DNA of 64,000 bases from Phocoena phocoena (lineage: Eukaryota > Chordata > Mammalia > Artiodactyla > Phocoenidae): the NCBI RefSeq assembly GCF_963924675.1, contig NC_089236.1, positions 34,371,319 to 34,435,318 on the forward strand, given 5' to 3'. Shown here in pieces: positions 1 through 11,408 of this stretch; the first letter of the stretch is position 1, and each line of letters begins with the position of its first letter. The position numbers and the translations under genes are program-made. The notes beneath the pieces were generated by a model. The model was not told the origin of the DNA, made no database searches, and was given only the letters and a program-made list of their open reading frames with translations.

Positions 1-628
1 TGATAACTAAATTTTGATCGTGGTACCTTTTTCAGTATTGAGAAAAGTAGCAGCAGGTAAAAATATTGGTGATGTCATAATGGCCACTTGGTAGTAAATA
101 CATTGAAATACTACTTTTTATCTACACCCTGGTTTTACTTTCTCCAGGAGACTCATCCCCTTCTCCCCTCTGTCTTTTCTGCTTAAATAACATCAGTCAA
201 ATGGGGAAACTCATAGATATTCTTAAAATAAAGAGACTGTTTTGACTAACAATGGAGATGGTCACTCCAGTGTAACTCAGGATTAGGGAGAAGAGATCTA
301 AAATATGGATATCATTACTGATGGAAAATAACATCTTTTTTCCTTCTAAATTTTTGGTGATATGCTATTAGTGTTATCTTTTGGCTAGGAGATATATCAT
401 GATTTGTGTCCATGGACATTTTCAGTAATGGAAATATAAAGTTAATTAGAAATAAGATTTACTACATTTGTTGATATTTTAGAACACACATTCAAAGATA
501 CTGTCTCTAATAATCATTATAAAATTCATTTTAGATTTATTAATAATAAAATCCTCCTTACAATTTTATGACCAAGGTTTTGCATAAACAGATATTTATT
601 TCCCGGACACCTCATGGTGCTTTGAGAA
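1..628. other. Unassigned AT-rich DNA
   Basis: No gene, recognisable repeat or RNA signature is visible. Frames on both strands are short and broken. Confidence 0.5.
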
Positions 629-1001
629 TGTATTATTCAGCATAGGCTGAGTTAGGCTGATGTAACAAAGAAACCCTAAATATCAGTGGTTTATTAGAAT
701 GCACATTTATTTCTCACCATGCTATATGTTCTACAGGAGTTGTCAGGTGGGCTCAGTTCATTGCAGTCTTTCTGGGACCCAGGACAATGGAGACTTGACC
801 TTGACATGTTTCTATGATCACTATAGCAGAGCGAAGGGAAGGTGGCTAATTGCACACTGGCTCTTCCCTGAAGAAGTTTACATGTTTCTGCTCTCATTCC
901 ATGTTATTTCCAAGGGACAGGGAAGTACATTCCTGCCATGTTCCCAGAACAAACACCAGGAAATATGTGGCTTACAGCATCAGTGATTGCTTGTAGTAAC
1001 A
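629..1001 (-). mobile_element. Old solo LTR (MaLR/ERVL-like), antisense
   Basis: The plus strand begins TGTATTATTCAG and ends GTAACA, so the minus strand runs TG...CA as an LTR does. The left end resembles the reverse complement of the conserved MaLR tail: a 'cagtggttta' segment is followed by 'tttatttct', the complement of a poly(A) signal region. No matching 5-bp target duplication remains (gagaa versus agatg), which fits great age. The open frame at 699-986 lies inside and is not a gene. Class is an inference from memory of the family. Confidence 0.55.
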
Positions 1002-1344
1002 AGATGGGTCACAATTTGGATGAAAAAAAAATTGTGGGGACCAGTAATGAGAACTCTGCTCCCTCCTAATTTAATGAAGCTAAATTTTGAGTTCTTCAAA
1101 ATTTATAATTTCTCTTAGAAGAAAATGGAAAATATATATAATATATAATATTCTGAAATTCCAAATCCCACATTTCCACTTTAAATCTTTTCCCTTTCCT
1201 CTACTTCCTATGTCATATTTGCCAATGTGAGTGATTCCTTTTCCCAAACTTTCTTTTACCCAAGAGAACTGATGAATTAATTGTGTTGATTGTAAAACAA
1301 CTGCAAAAGGGCTAAAATCTCTCTTAAGAGGCAATGAATTACAG

Positions 1345-1550
1345 TAATGACAAGTGTGGCTTTTGGGTTAGACTTCATGAATTCTGTCCCCTGCCCTGCT
1401 ACTTACTTTCAGTGTGAATTTAGACAGGTTGCTAGACCTTTCTATGCTTCAGTATTTAATTCCGTAAAATGAGTGAGAAGACTTCCTGCAAGTTTACATA
1501 TGTGAAGTATTTGACACAGTTCATAGTATGTCCTCCATTAATGTTAGCCT
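1345..1550 (+). repeat. MIR-like SINE relic
   Basis: The order 'ctgctacttac', 'gacaggttgctagacc', 'cttcagtattt', 'gtaaaatgagtg' follows the MIR core in the sense direction. The copy is diverged and its ends are approximate. Confidence 0.5.
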
Positions 1551-1555
1551 TGCTG

Positions 1556-4064
1556 GGCTATGAAACTTTTTTTAGGAAAAAATCAGACTTCTGTTTTTAT
1601 CTGATACTTTTATTAGATTAAAATTGTTATAATCTGTTTCTAGATGTATTAATTTCAATATTTACCTAGCAACATAATGCATGTTTTCCCCAATTAACTC
1701 ATTTAATGCTAAAAAGACATATTTTATAGCTCTTTTGTAAACTACACAAAATAATTTTATAAATTTAAAAGATAGACCACTTTTATTATTTTATAGGGGC
1801 ATGTATCCTCAATAATTGAATATGACATCTCAGCACTGAATTGAATGAATGTTAATAAGAAAAAAGTATGTAAAATTAGCATATTTAATTAAGCTAGGTA
1901 TCTTACAAGGAATATTTTTAATATAAAGGAGGGACTAACTTATTCCACTTTTTTAATAATTATCTGAAAGAATTCCAAAATTTGAAAGTATAATATTTTA
2001 GTTAAAACATGACTATAAGTATTAAATATATGAGAGGTAGATTAAAGACTATGATAATTGACACTTTGTGACTTCTGACAATTATAATATTTTAGAAAAC
2101 TTGATTATTCAATCAACAGTACAACTCATATATATATCAGATTTTCAAAAAGATTGCTTAAATTTGCCAAGACTTAAAATTGTATCGAGTATCAAAACAC
2201 AAATCCAAGTACCTGCCCATTTATTGAGGATAAATAACACTTTAGTAGACAGTTGGGGTGTAAATTGTCCATAGAAAAAAAACACACAGATGTTATTTAT
2301 ATATGAATGAATATTCATTTTATTGCATCATATCCAGCACAAGAAAAAAGGGCTTTTGTACTTTTACTTGTGACCATCATTTGTTTTGTGAACTACAAAT
2401 ATCTAATCTAAGTTTTCCGTGTTGAAAAGATTGAACACTGTTTAATAGTTACTTAATTTGAAAATCAAAATAAATTTTGAAACTCAAATATAGATTTAAA
2501 TGCATTAAACTTGGAACATTGCTAAGAATGGGCCACATGTAGATATTTTTTAAATTGCAAATAGTTATATTCACAAAAGAAGGAAGACCTGTTAAGTAAA
2601 ATTTTCAGTGGAAGAGATGCTGTTGCCTGGAAGATATCCTTCAGTGTGATGAAATTGGTTAATTTACAAACTAAATGACAATATAGTATATTCTTTCATA
2701 GTAATTGACACTGTGAAACTCTCACAAAATTTTTATCAGACACTGGCATGTGGAAATAAGTATATTTAATTTAATTGATCTCTACTCACATTGATTTTCA
2801 ATTATATATTATAATTCATTCCCTTGATCACTTATATCCAACATTATTTGTATATATAATTATTAAAACTGTTAGAAATAATGCTAAATTTCATTACATT
2901 ATTTTAAGTAATATTAATCACATTAATTTAGAAAAAACACATTTATAATATACGTTATTAAAGAGTAATTTTATACTTTGAAACTTGCAACAAGATAATT
3001 ATGTTTCATAGATGTGTTATAATTTATATTATTTGTACTATTTAGTTTTACTCCAGTTGTAATGTAATATGATCTTTAGTCAATTAAGAGTATAAGAGGG
3101 CAAAAACAAAAAACAAAAAGAGAGAAGAAACCAAACTACAATTTCTGAAAATGTTTTATTACCAGCAGAAAGGAAAATTATCTATTTATAGGAAAAATGC
3201 ATACATATGTATCTTAATAACTTACTAATTTTTCAGGAAAATATGGTTTAGAGGACAAAACTGTCTCATACTCCATTTAATAACTTAAAATTATAGTATA
3301 CTAAATATGTGTTGTACAAACACACGATTGTAATGTTATTGAGGAAAAAGATTATTATTTTTTGCCTTATTGTGGAGAATGATAAGAGTGTTTCAGTAGT
3401 TCAGATGAAGTGTCGTCTTTTTTAAAGTCTTATAGACACCTTGCACTATTCTATTCCTTATGGTTTATAAATTCTTTTCTGTAGGTTTTAAAAGTAATCT
3501 CTGTAATTTATAGTCTCTGAAAGACAGCTAAGATTTAAAATAATTGTCTTGAGATTTAAACGTGGATTTGCATTTCTAAAAAAAGAAATATAGAACCAAA
3601 AAGTGCAGTTTCTTTGTCTTTCTATTTCTACAGAGAACTGTAGCACAACAAAGTAGTTATAATTCTCTTAATAGTTATGAAAAACCTTTAGTTCATGGGC
3701 ATGCCAATTTGATTTTGGCATTTCATTTGTTATTTTTCCTCCATGCGTTTAAAAAGTAAAGAGAAAATCCACAACTTACAATTTTTGAGATAGGAATTTT
3801 TGCAGAGGTGCTCTGGAAACAGTAATTTATCATTGTTAAATCAAATATTACATAAAAGTTGAAATTTATCAGTGCAAAATTAGCCGGTTTTTTTACATGT
3901 TTATTTTGATTAATCATTGTCTTTGTCCTTGATCATTCTATTCATGCTGGTTTCCAACTTTGGGAGCAAATTTGTAACCAGGGTGTATCTGTGCATGTAA
4001 AGATAGAAAATTGTTTTCCATTATAAACTAAAATGTAAATTAGAATGTAATTTTTTATCCTTTA
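1556..4064. other. Unassigned AT-rich DNA
   Basis: About 2.5 kb of very AT-rich sequence. No coding frame with domain character, no tRNA, no tandem array and no transposon ends could be recognised. Confidence 0.5.
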
Positions 4065-4240
4065 GTAGCACTGCTCAGTATAACCTTCTGTGATGATGGA
4101 AATGCATGTGTCTACTAAGCACTTTGAAATATGGCTAGTGCAACCAAAGAACTGATTTTTAAATTTTATTTGATTTTAATTAATTAAAATTTTATATTTA
4201 AATAGCCACATGTGAAAAGTGCCTCAGACAATGTAGCTTT
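4065..4240. mobile_element. Old hAT-like DNA transposon relic
   Basis: The paired phrases 'tatggctagtg' and 'aatagccacatgtg' flank an AT-rich centre with 'ttaattaattaaaa'. This is the layout of an old non-autonomous mammalian hAT family. A longer relic of similar type lies at 9088-9415. Terminal repeats and the 8-bp target duplication cannot be read clearly. Confidence 0.4.
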
Positions 4241-4246
4241 AGAGTG

Positions 4247-4736
4247 TTATTATTATTATTGCTTTCATTCATTCCATCTAAAAATTTTTAAATGTTTTAA
4301 TATTTGATCTTCACATGAAATTAGTATGGTCAGCAGTTTGCTCTATATTTAATTTTTACACAATTTAATTTGCCATACAAGAATGGTAGAAAGGTATAAG
4401 CAAGGGATAATTTCTAAGTGAGATGTTTCAGTTTGATATTTTCTTGGTGTGTCCAGACTTTTGTAACAATTAGCCACAAGTGCCAGTCACCTGCTCTGTT
4501 TAAGGCATTTAGAGGTACTTCTTGTTTAGACCATTCACTATGATCTGGTCCAACTCCAGAGAGAAACAGTGTGGTGATCTGCATAGGGAATTCTCTGGAG
4601 AATTCTGGACTAATCAGGAATTCTGGAGGACTGAAGTGTCATAATTTAATATTTAAAGTATGGAAAATCTATCCCAGGGGCAGGTAGGATGGCAGGTGTA
4701 AATTTTATGCGCATCATTTAAACATTTTAAATAAGG
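4247..4736. other. Unassigned DNA
   Basis: Nothing recognised in this 490-bp stretch. A short tandem-like patch near 4590-4630 repeats 'gaattctgga' with slight changes. Confidence 0.4.
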
Positions 4737-4755
4737 GCAATATTATAATCATGGC

Positions 4756-5273
4756 TGTTGGGCTGCACCCCACAGTCCTGCAATCCTTGCAACTGCCCAG
4801 CCATGAGACTGAAGAAAGAACACAGAGTCAACGACAGAGACATCAGCAATTTATTGGACAGGGAATCTTACAAGTCAGAGGCAAATGTCCTTGAGTGACA
4901 CCCCAATGTGTAAGGCCAGTGGCAGGCAGGACACAGCAGCAATCTTTGCAGGGAGGAGGAGGCCATCAGATAAAGGGGTCATAACGTCAGAAGTGCTCCT
5001 TGGTTGCCAGGGGACAGCTGGAACATGTCCCTCCCCAGCTCTTTGGGTTAGCATCTACTGAGAGGGCCACTGTTTCCTGTTTCCGGTTCCAAAGCTGGAA
5101 CCGTTCTGGTCTGGTCCGAGGGCTAGAACAATCGTTAGTGGGTGTTGGGCCGATCACACAGGTATTTACTGATTAAATTTTCAGCTTAGGAGGGGGAGAC
5201 AATAATGTGCATAAGGTAAGGGTGGGGCAGGGCCAGTTCGGGCTGGGGATACACAGAGAGCAAGAGAGCAGCA
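4756..5273 (-). mobile_element. Solo LTR, antisense, about 518 bp
   Basis: On the minus strand the segment begins TGCTGCTCTC and ends CCCAACA, the TG...CA ends of an LTR. An AATAAA signal (plus-strand 'tttatt' near 4850) lies about 95 bp before the minus-strand end, giving a normal R-U5 size. The element is GC-richer than its surroundings. A perfect 10-bp repeat, gcaatattat, occurs at 4737-4746 and 5271-5280, but nine extra bases (4747-4755) separate the left copy from the TG end. No internal viral coding region is present, so this is most likely a solo LTR. Its family was not identified. Confidence 0.65.
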
Positions 5274-5280
5274 ATATTAT

Positions 5281-7440
5281 GGGGCTTGATCCTGCAATGA
5301 CTATTGGTCCTATTTGTATTTGAACTTACTATAGAAGGAAATATGGCATATAAGAGTATGTGATGACCTTGGCATAGAGTGGTCCTTAGTATAGTTTTGA
5401 ATTAAAATATAGATGTAGATACAGTGAAGAAATAAGGTATAATTAAAATATTGCAGTTCTCTAAATGCAGGAAAATAAAACATCAGATTCTAGGGTATTA
5501 AGGGCATTAAGGTCCATTAGAAATAAGAGTATAAAAGGTATATTAAATGGGGTGAGGCAAAACTGGAACAGAAATAAAAGACTGAGAAGTCAAACTCATC
5601 TCACTTGCATTTTCTAAACAGGTGGAAAAAATTACTCCTAGAGCAGCATTTCAGGGAAAGATTGAGCTAAAAACTTGATATTTTCATCCTCAAGTGGCTG
5701 CATGACACTTGAGGGTAACAGAATTAAATTCAATCACACTTTAGTGCAGAAAAATTTTAAAAAAATCTTGTTAAGTGTTTTTGCTTGAAGTATAAATTTA
5801 GTATATATAAAAACAAGAAAATTAGGAAAGGAAGGTAGAATCATGTGGGTGAGGTGGCCAGTTTTTAGAAACCAAGTCTAGCATAAATGCTTCAACTGTA
5901 CAAAGTAGAATACGATATTTCATAGTACAATCAGGCCAAGGTTAATTATTACATTTAAGGTTAATTTTTTAGTTAATTGAACATTTTTAAAAGGATAAAC
6001 AGAAAATTAAATTTGTATTTATGCAATGGTTTAATATTAAACTAGATTTCCTCCCCACTCCACAGTTAATCTGGAGTCATTTTGCGTGACAATATGCTAA
6101 ATGATGAATTGGTTATCCTCATATAGTACTTCATGAAAACGGCCCTGAGGTACACATGGTACAGTGTTTCACTAAGTATTTCTGGATTCACTCCTGTAAC
6201 AAAGATCAAAAATGGGAAAGCAACACAAAAATTATTCTGCCTGACCTGACAGGTGCTCATTTTGGAATTCAGAATTTGATTTTGTTACACAAAGAGACAA
6301 ACAGAGTTTGAATAAGGATTATAATAATAATTTAAAAGAAAGTGGAAGGACTAGAAATACAATGAGTTTATTATAAAACTTCTGGAAGGTTGGTTCTACA
6401 TTAAAACCAAAAAAAAATTCAAATGTATCATTCAGAGCAATATAAATCACAGTAGGGTGGTTTGAGTTTATTTAGAAACTTAGACTGCATATTTCTTATA
6501 AATTCCAGAAAAACTCTTAATATATTGTTTTTAAAATTGAAAATTCTTGGACTGTTCAACATAGAAATTATCCTGGAAAGTCAAATCTCTGACTACATAA
6601 TTATTGCTACTGTAAAGCATGTATTATCTTTCTCATTTTATTATAAAAATGAAGAGTAAATGTAAACAAACTACATTTTCCAAGAGCTGTCATATTTTCT
6701 TTGTTTCAAATAGAGAAAAGAAACATTTTATTTAATGGTTATTTATTCCATTTTGCATGCTTTTCAGAGATTAGAATAAATTTGGGGAAAAAAGGGAGGA
6801 TCTTGAAGAATCTGGCACAATATCAACTCTGCTGTAGATAAATTTCACATTATTCTGGTGTGTGTCATTCTGAAACTTTTATAGATTCACATATTCACAA
6901 AATAAAAGTCAATCCAGTCTGAGTATTGCCCAATTTGTCTGTTCGAAAGAGCAAATTTTTTTTATCATTTAGTGATTTCTCTAAAACATCATTAATAAGT
7001 ATTAAAATAAAATTCCAACTGCTAAAAGTAATTTTACCTAGTAGAAATTTTCCAGGTAAGAAATGTATGTATCATATATCATTTCGTATTAGCCTATTTA
7101 GTTGCTGATACAAAATTTAAACCATATGCTTTCAAAAAAAAAAAATAACCTTTTACTCTATCTTATTAGTAATTCAATGAGTTGATACATTGATTTCAAC
7201 TCACAGTAGTCCCTTTAGTAAATAATGCTGTACCACTAATTAGCAGATACCTAAAGGCAAATAACATTCCCTTGTTACTGGGAAAGACTAAGAATATATT
7301 GAAACTTCTAATGTATAATATTATACATTATATTTTGTGGCATCTGCAGATAGAGATATTTTGTTTTTCAAACTCTTCAGGAAAGTCATAGAAATGACTA
7401 AAATTCCTGTTGAGGAAATTAAATATAAAGTTATTATACA
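5281..7440. other. Unassigned AT-rich DNA
   Basis: No feature recognised over about 2.2 kb. The short frames at 6066-6260, 6462-6659 and 6926-7108 show no domain character. Confidence 0.5.
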
Positions 7441-7443
7441 TCA

Positions 7444-7541
7444 TTTTATATAAGGGACTTGAACACCAACAGATTTTGGTATCTGCGGGGGTCCTGGAAC
7501 AAATCCCCCCTGGATACTGAAGAATGACTATGTGTCAAATT
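7444..7541 (-). mobile_element. Tigger-type DNA transposon end fragment
   Basis: The phrases 'gacttgaacacc', 'gattttggtatctgcggggg' and 'tcctggaacaaatccccc' match the terminal region of a mammalian pogo/Tigger element such as MER2. Only one end is present, so no terminal repeat pair or TA duplication can be assigned. Confidence 0.55.
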
Positions 7542-7984
7542 GGCAACTGATATATAATTCATTGTGTGTATAAAAATCTACTATAGCATTGTATATTCTA
7601 TCTAACGTGTATCCTTTTGAAGTTGTAATGTTCATGGGGTTCACACTTCTTCTGACTGCAGCAGCATTTTGGTAAAGGAGGAGGTAATTAAGGAATCAAG
7701 ATGTTGAGATCAGAACACCAAGAGAACATGAGAGATAATTCTTGGAGAGTATGAGTGAGTGTGAGGCTTTAGGGATAGTGTTATCCTAGTCGTAGGTGAG
7801 AGGTGGGTACTGTCTAAGAGTCAGAAGTGAGTATATTGTAAAACATCCTTAAATGTTTATTTAGGTTAAATTTTGTATATTCCTCTTTGGCCTGGGATTC
7901 TTTAAAAGCAGTTCCAATCTTCTTTTAACTCTTTAAAAAGAATGATCATCATAAAGAGTGCCCTCATTATCATCTTGTCAAGGT

Positions 7985-8700
7985 ACTAACGTCTCCACAG
8001 GTAATAGGATCTTCTGGAGCTAAAACTTTGTCAAGGTGTGTTTGAATGTTGAGATCAAATAGAGGGAGTTTTTAAGTACAGTTATGTTTCTATATCCTGA
8101 AATTTTCTTGTGTTTAGAGTAACAACTCCTGTATATAAATAGCCTTACGATTTTAGAATCTTCAAACAATGAATGTGTATGTCTTATTCCTACAACAGCC
8201 CAATGTGGATGTTTTGGGTCAGCTGGTTGTCCTGTGACAGGGTTCAAAGCATGGGCTCTTTCTGTTTTTTGGTTTTGCCATCCACTGTGATCTTGGAAAC
8301 TTCTGCTCCACCCAGCTGACAAGGCAGGAGGCAGCGGAGAAGGACATCTACTTCTTAGAAAATTGAACCTGGCAGGAACACATCACTCCCATTCATGTTC
8401 CATTACGAATTAGTTATATGGTCCTATCTGGATGAAAGGGAGACTAGGATGCTTTGCTCTAGTTTTATGGAGTTCCCAACAACAAATGTCTGCCATGAAA
8501 ATGTCAACAATTTTTTGAGGGCATTTCTCCATATCTAGCAGAGTGCCATTTGTTGCTTCTACATTTATGAGATTTTTACATGTAAATTCATCGCAAACAT
8601 TTAACTTCAGCTGTTTTAATACTCTGTCATGAAACGAGTACCAGGGTCCTGAGAAAAGCACTTGATTTTCTTCTTAGCTTCAAACCTGACTAGTTTTGAG
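7985..8700 (-). repeat. Possible old LTR-like relic
   Basis: On the minus strand 'agaagtagatgtcc', 'cagctgggtggagc' and 'aagatcacagtggatgg' recall old MaLR/ERVL LTR sequence. Two unrecognised minus frames lie here (8410-8661, 83 aa; 8020-8322, 100 aa), with no domain or membrane signature. A splice-acceptor-like 'cttttctcag' precedes the first, but nothing else suggests a gene. Ends are guesses. Confidence 0.3.
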
Positions 8701-8779
8701 CATATTACACCAAATCACAGTCTCTGGTGGGAGGTCCATGGTGGGAGCTCCCAAGTTTCAGATATGTTATGTTAACTCT

Positions 8780-9060
8780 TTTCTGCACACCCACCAAAAT
8801 AGTTAATACGTTTTATCTCATTAAAACCCCACAAGGATCCTCTTCAATTGAGATAATTTTTGTAAAGAAAGGAACTTTGAGGTAAAGGGAAATGATGCAT
8901 TTTGAGTCCCAAGTATGTATCACAGTCTTTACTAGATACTTTAAATATAGTAACTCAAGGAAGTAAGAATTTTGCCTATGGCCACAAGACTAATAACTGG
9001 GGAACAAAAACTGAAAACCAGGATTGAATAGGTTTGGACTACACCTTTGTGCCTTTCCCC
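8780..9060 (-). repeat. MIR-like SINE relic, antisense
   Basis: The order 'atctcattaaaaccccacaa', 'gaaaggaactttgaggt', 'ttgcctatggccacaagac', 'aaccaggattgaa' is the antisense layout of the MIR core. Divergence is high. Confidence 0.45.
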
Positions 9061-9087
9061 AAATGCTTAGAGAAGGACATATATCTA

Positions 9088-9415
9088 CATTGTCCAGTAT
9101 AATAGCCAGTGGCCACCTGTGATTATTAAATACTTGAAGTGTGGCTAGACCCAATGGAGATGCTATACAAGTGTGTATACACACCAGATTTTGAAAACTT
9201 AACATGGAAAAAAAGAATTTAATATATCCCATTAATAATTTTTAATAATTAAAAAATAATTTTTAATATTGAATATACTTGGACATATTTTGTCTACATT
9301 GGTTTAGATAAACTTATATTATTAAATTGGTTTTATCTGTTCTTACTTTTTTAATGTGGCTAGTATAAAATTTAAGATTATGTAAGTAACTCACATTAAA
9401 ATTCTTTTGTACTGC
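9088..9415. mobile_element. Old hAT-like DNA transposon relic
   Basis: The left side reads 'tgtccagtataatagcca' and 'acttgaagtgtggctag'. An AT-rich centre follows, then 'aatgtggctagtataaaatt'. This is the same structural type as the relic at 4065-4240. Terminal repeats have decayed. Confidence 0.5.
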
Positions 9416-9419
9416 ACCA

Positions 9420-10190
9420 GTCTATACATAGAGGACCTATCAGGTTAGAATCATGTGTTTGATCCTTAAGGCCTAACCATTGACAATTACAAAGGCTATG
9501 CCTTGCAGACCTCATAGGGGAGCTGCTGTCCTCACACCAGACTTGATGCACAGCCAATGCATTACAGTCTTTTATGGGAGTTGTATTCAAGGATTCCCAC
9601 CCAGTGCCAGCCATGCTCGAATACATATCTGTATTAGTCTAGGCACCTCCATATGAAGATCTATTTTTGGGGAACAGGGGAGAGGACCCTGCTGAAGTAC
9701 TTTTCAAGCCTTTGCACCTAGACGTTTTTATCTGGGGGCTCTGACTATGTTGACTCACTACTTTCCCACTCCTAACCTTTCCCCTCCCCAGAGTTTTCTG
9801 GTCCATAAATGTCCAGAGCCTTTTATTCAGAGTTCCTCAACACCAAGACACTTTCCCTTGTCTGCCCATGACATCACCTGATCCTCACTGATGCCAATCT
9901 TCGGGGAAGGGAGAAGTTGGCAATCATTCTATTCTTTTTTGACCACTCGCTTAAACTATTTCAGTTAGTGAATAAAAGCTTGAACATTACTTATTGTACT
10001 AACTGACCACCTAAACACCTGGTAGCTCTGACTGACCTCAATAAATATTAAGTCCACTTCATTGTGAAGACTATAGTTTTACATGAAAAAAATATTGAAA
10101 TCAGAAGACTTGGGTTGAAACACCCCTCTTCTAGGCTTTCATATCACTATTCTGAATATCAATATCTAGATCATTTCACACTGTTCTATG
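9420..10190. other. Unassigned DNA
   Basis: No gene or repeat family could be assigned. Base composition is slightly less AT-rich than its neighbours. The frame at 9396-9626 on the minus strand shows no recognisable domain. Confidence 0.4.
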
Positions 10191-10199
10191 TCTTGATTT

Positions 10200-10325
10200 C
10201 CTGCCCTGTCTCCAACATTAAAGCCAGTTAAAGATAGCAGCTATACCTGATTTGATTTTCTGTCCCAACACATAGCATATGCCTTTTACATAGGAGAGTC
10301 TCAACTGTTTGTCAATTAAATGAAG
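10200..10325 (+). repeat. L2/MIR 3'-end relic
   Basis: The phrases 'ttttctgtcccaacacatag' and 'tctcaactgtttgtcaatta' resemble the sense 3' tail shared by L2 and MIR. The copy is short and diverged. Confidence 0.35.
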
Positions 10326-10526
10326 AAATGCACTCGTCTAAATTAATACACATAGTAAGTGGTAGATACATGTTTCAAATGCTGATTTTCTGATATGAGG
10401 TTCAGGGCTTTTGCTGCTGTGATGGTCACCTATATTTTGGAGTTGTGGAATGTGAAGGGTTAGGAAAGAACAGATAGGGATGTGTAATTCCAGGTTATAG
10501 AATTTTTCAATACCTATATACATTTT

Positions 10527-10986
10527 CTATTGTTTCTGGCTTAAAAAGATGAATTTATTATCTTATATTCTATAGATCGGTCTAACATGAGTCTTGGTAG
10601 GCTAAAGTCAAGGTGTCAGTAGAGCTGAGTTTCTTTCTGGAAGCTCTATGTGAAAACCTGTCTTTTCCAGTTTCTAGAGGCTGCTCATATTCCTTGGCTC
10701 AGGACAACCTTCCTTCCTCTTGCAAGCCAATATCATTTCATCTCTCTGACCTTTCTTTTGTAGTCACATTGCCTTCTCTCTAATACATCTGGGAAGGATG
10801 TCCACTTTTAAGACCCATGTGATTATATTGGGTCCACCCTTATGACCTAGTGTCATCTTTCTTCCTCAAGGTCCTTAACCTTATTCCCATCTGAAAAATC
10901 TCTTCTTCCATGTAATGTAATATATTCACAGCTTTAGCAAATTAAGTTGTGCACACATTTGGGGGACTATTATTCTGCCTACCACA
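10527..10986 (-). mobile_element. MLT1-type MaLR LTR, antisense
   Basis: The antisense MLT1 order is visible: 'tttctagaggctgctc', 'ccttccttcctcttgc', 'atgtgattatattgg', 'ggtccttaacctta', 'gggggactattattctgcct', ending 'ctaccaca'. The minus strand therefore begins TGTGGTAGG. These are non-autonomous ERVL-related LTRs shared by placental mammals. Confidence 0.7.
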
Positions 10987-11193
10987 ATATTTAAATCAGT
11001 AGTTCTCAAAATAAGTTTTTTAATGTCTAAATGAATATTTCTCAAAATGTGGTATCTAGACCAGCAGCGTTCATGTCACCTGGGAACCTACTGAATCAGG
11101 AATTCTGGAGGTGGGGCCTAGCAAACTATGTGGTCACAAGCTTCCAAGTGTTTCTAATGTATGATAAAGTTTGAGAACATTCTAAACCATTCT

Positions 11194-11396
11194 TTTTTTT
11201 TTTTTGTGGTACGCGGGCCTCTCACTGTTGTGGCCTCTCCCGTTGCGGAGCACAGGCTCCAGACTCGCAGGCTCAGCGGCCATGGCTCACGGGCCTAGCC
11301 ACTCCGCAGCATGTGGGATCTTCCCAGACCGGGGCACGAACCCGTGTCCCCTGCATCGGCAGGCGGACTCTCAACCACTGCGCCACCAGGGAAGCC
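11194..11396 (-). mobile_element. CHR-2 SINE, antisense, with 12-bp TSD
   Basis: Reading the minus strand, the element starts with the tRNA-derived head (gggcttccctggtggcgcag; box B-like region 'gggttcgtgcccc') and ends in a poly(A) tract seen as T's on the plus strand. The GC-rich body (tgcggagtggctagg, 'cgttgcggag' on plus) is typical of CHR-2, the tRNA-derived SINE of whales and their nearest relatives. A perfect 12-bp target duplication, ctaaaccattct, flanks it at 11182-11193 and 11397-11408. The 85-aa frame at 11204-11461 is translated from the SINE and is not a gene. Confidence 0.95.
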
Positions 11397-11408
11397 CTAA
11401 ACCATTCT

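Noticed and set aside
8410..8661. 83-aa minus frame preceded by a splice-acceptor-like cttttctcag
   Set aside because: No recognisable domain, no matching donor or neighbouring exon, and the surroundings look LTR-derived.
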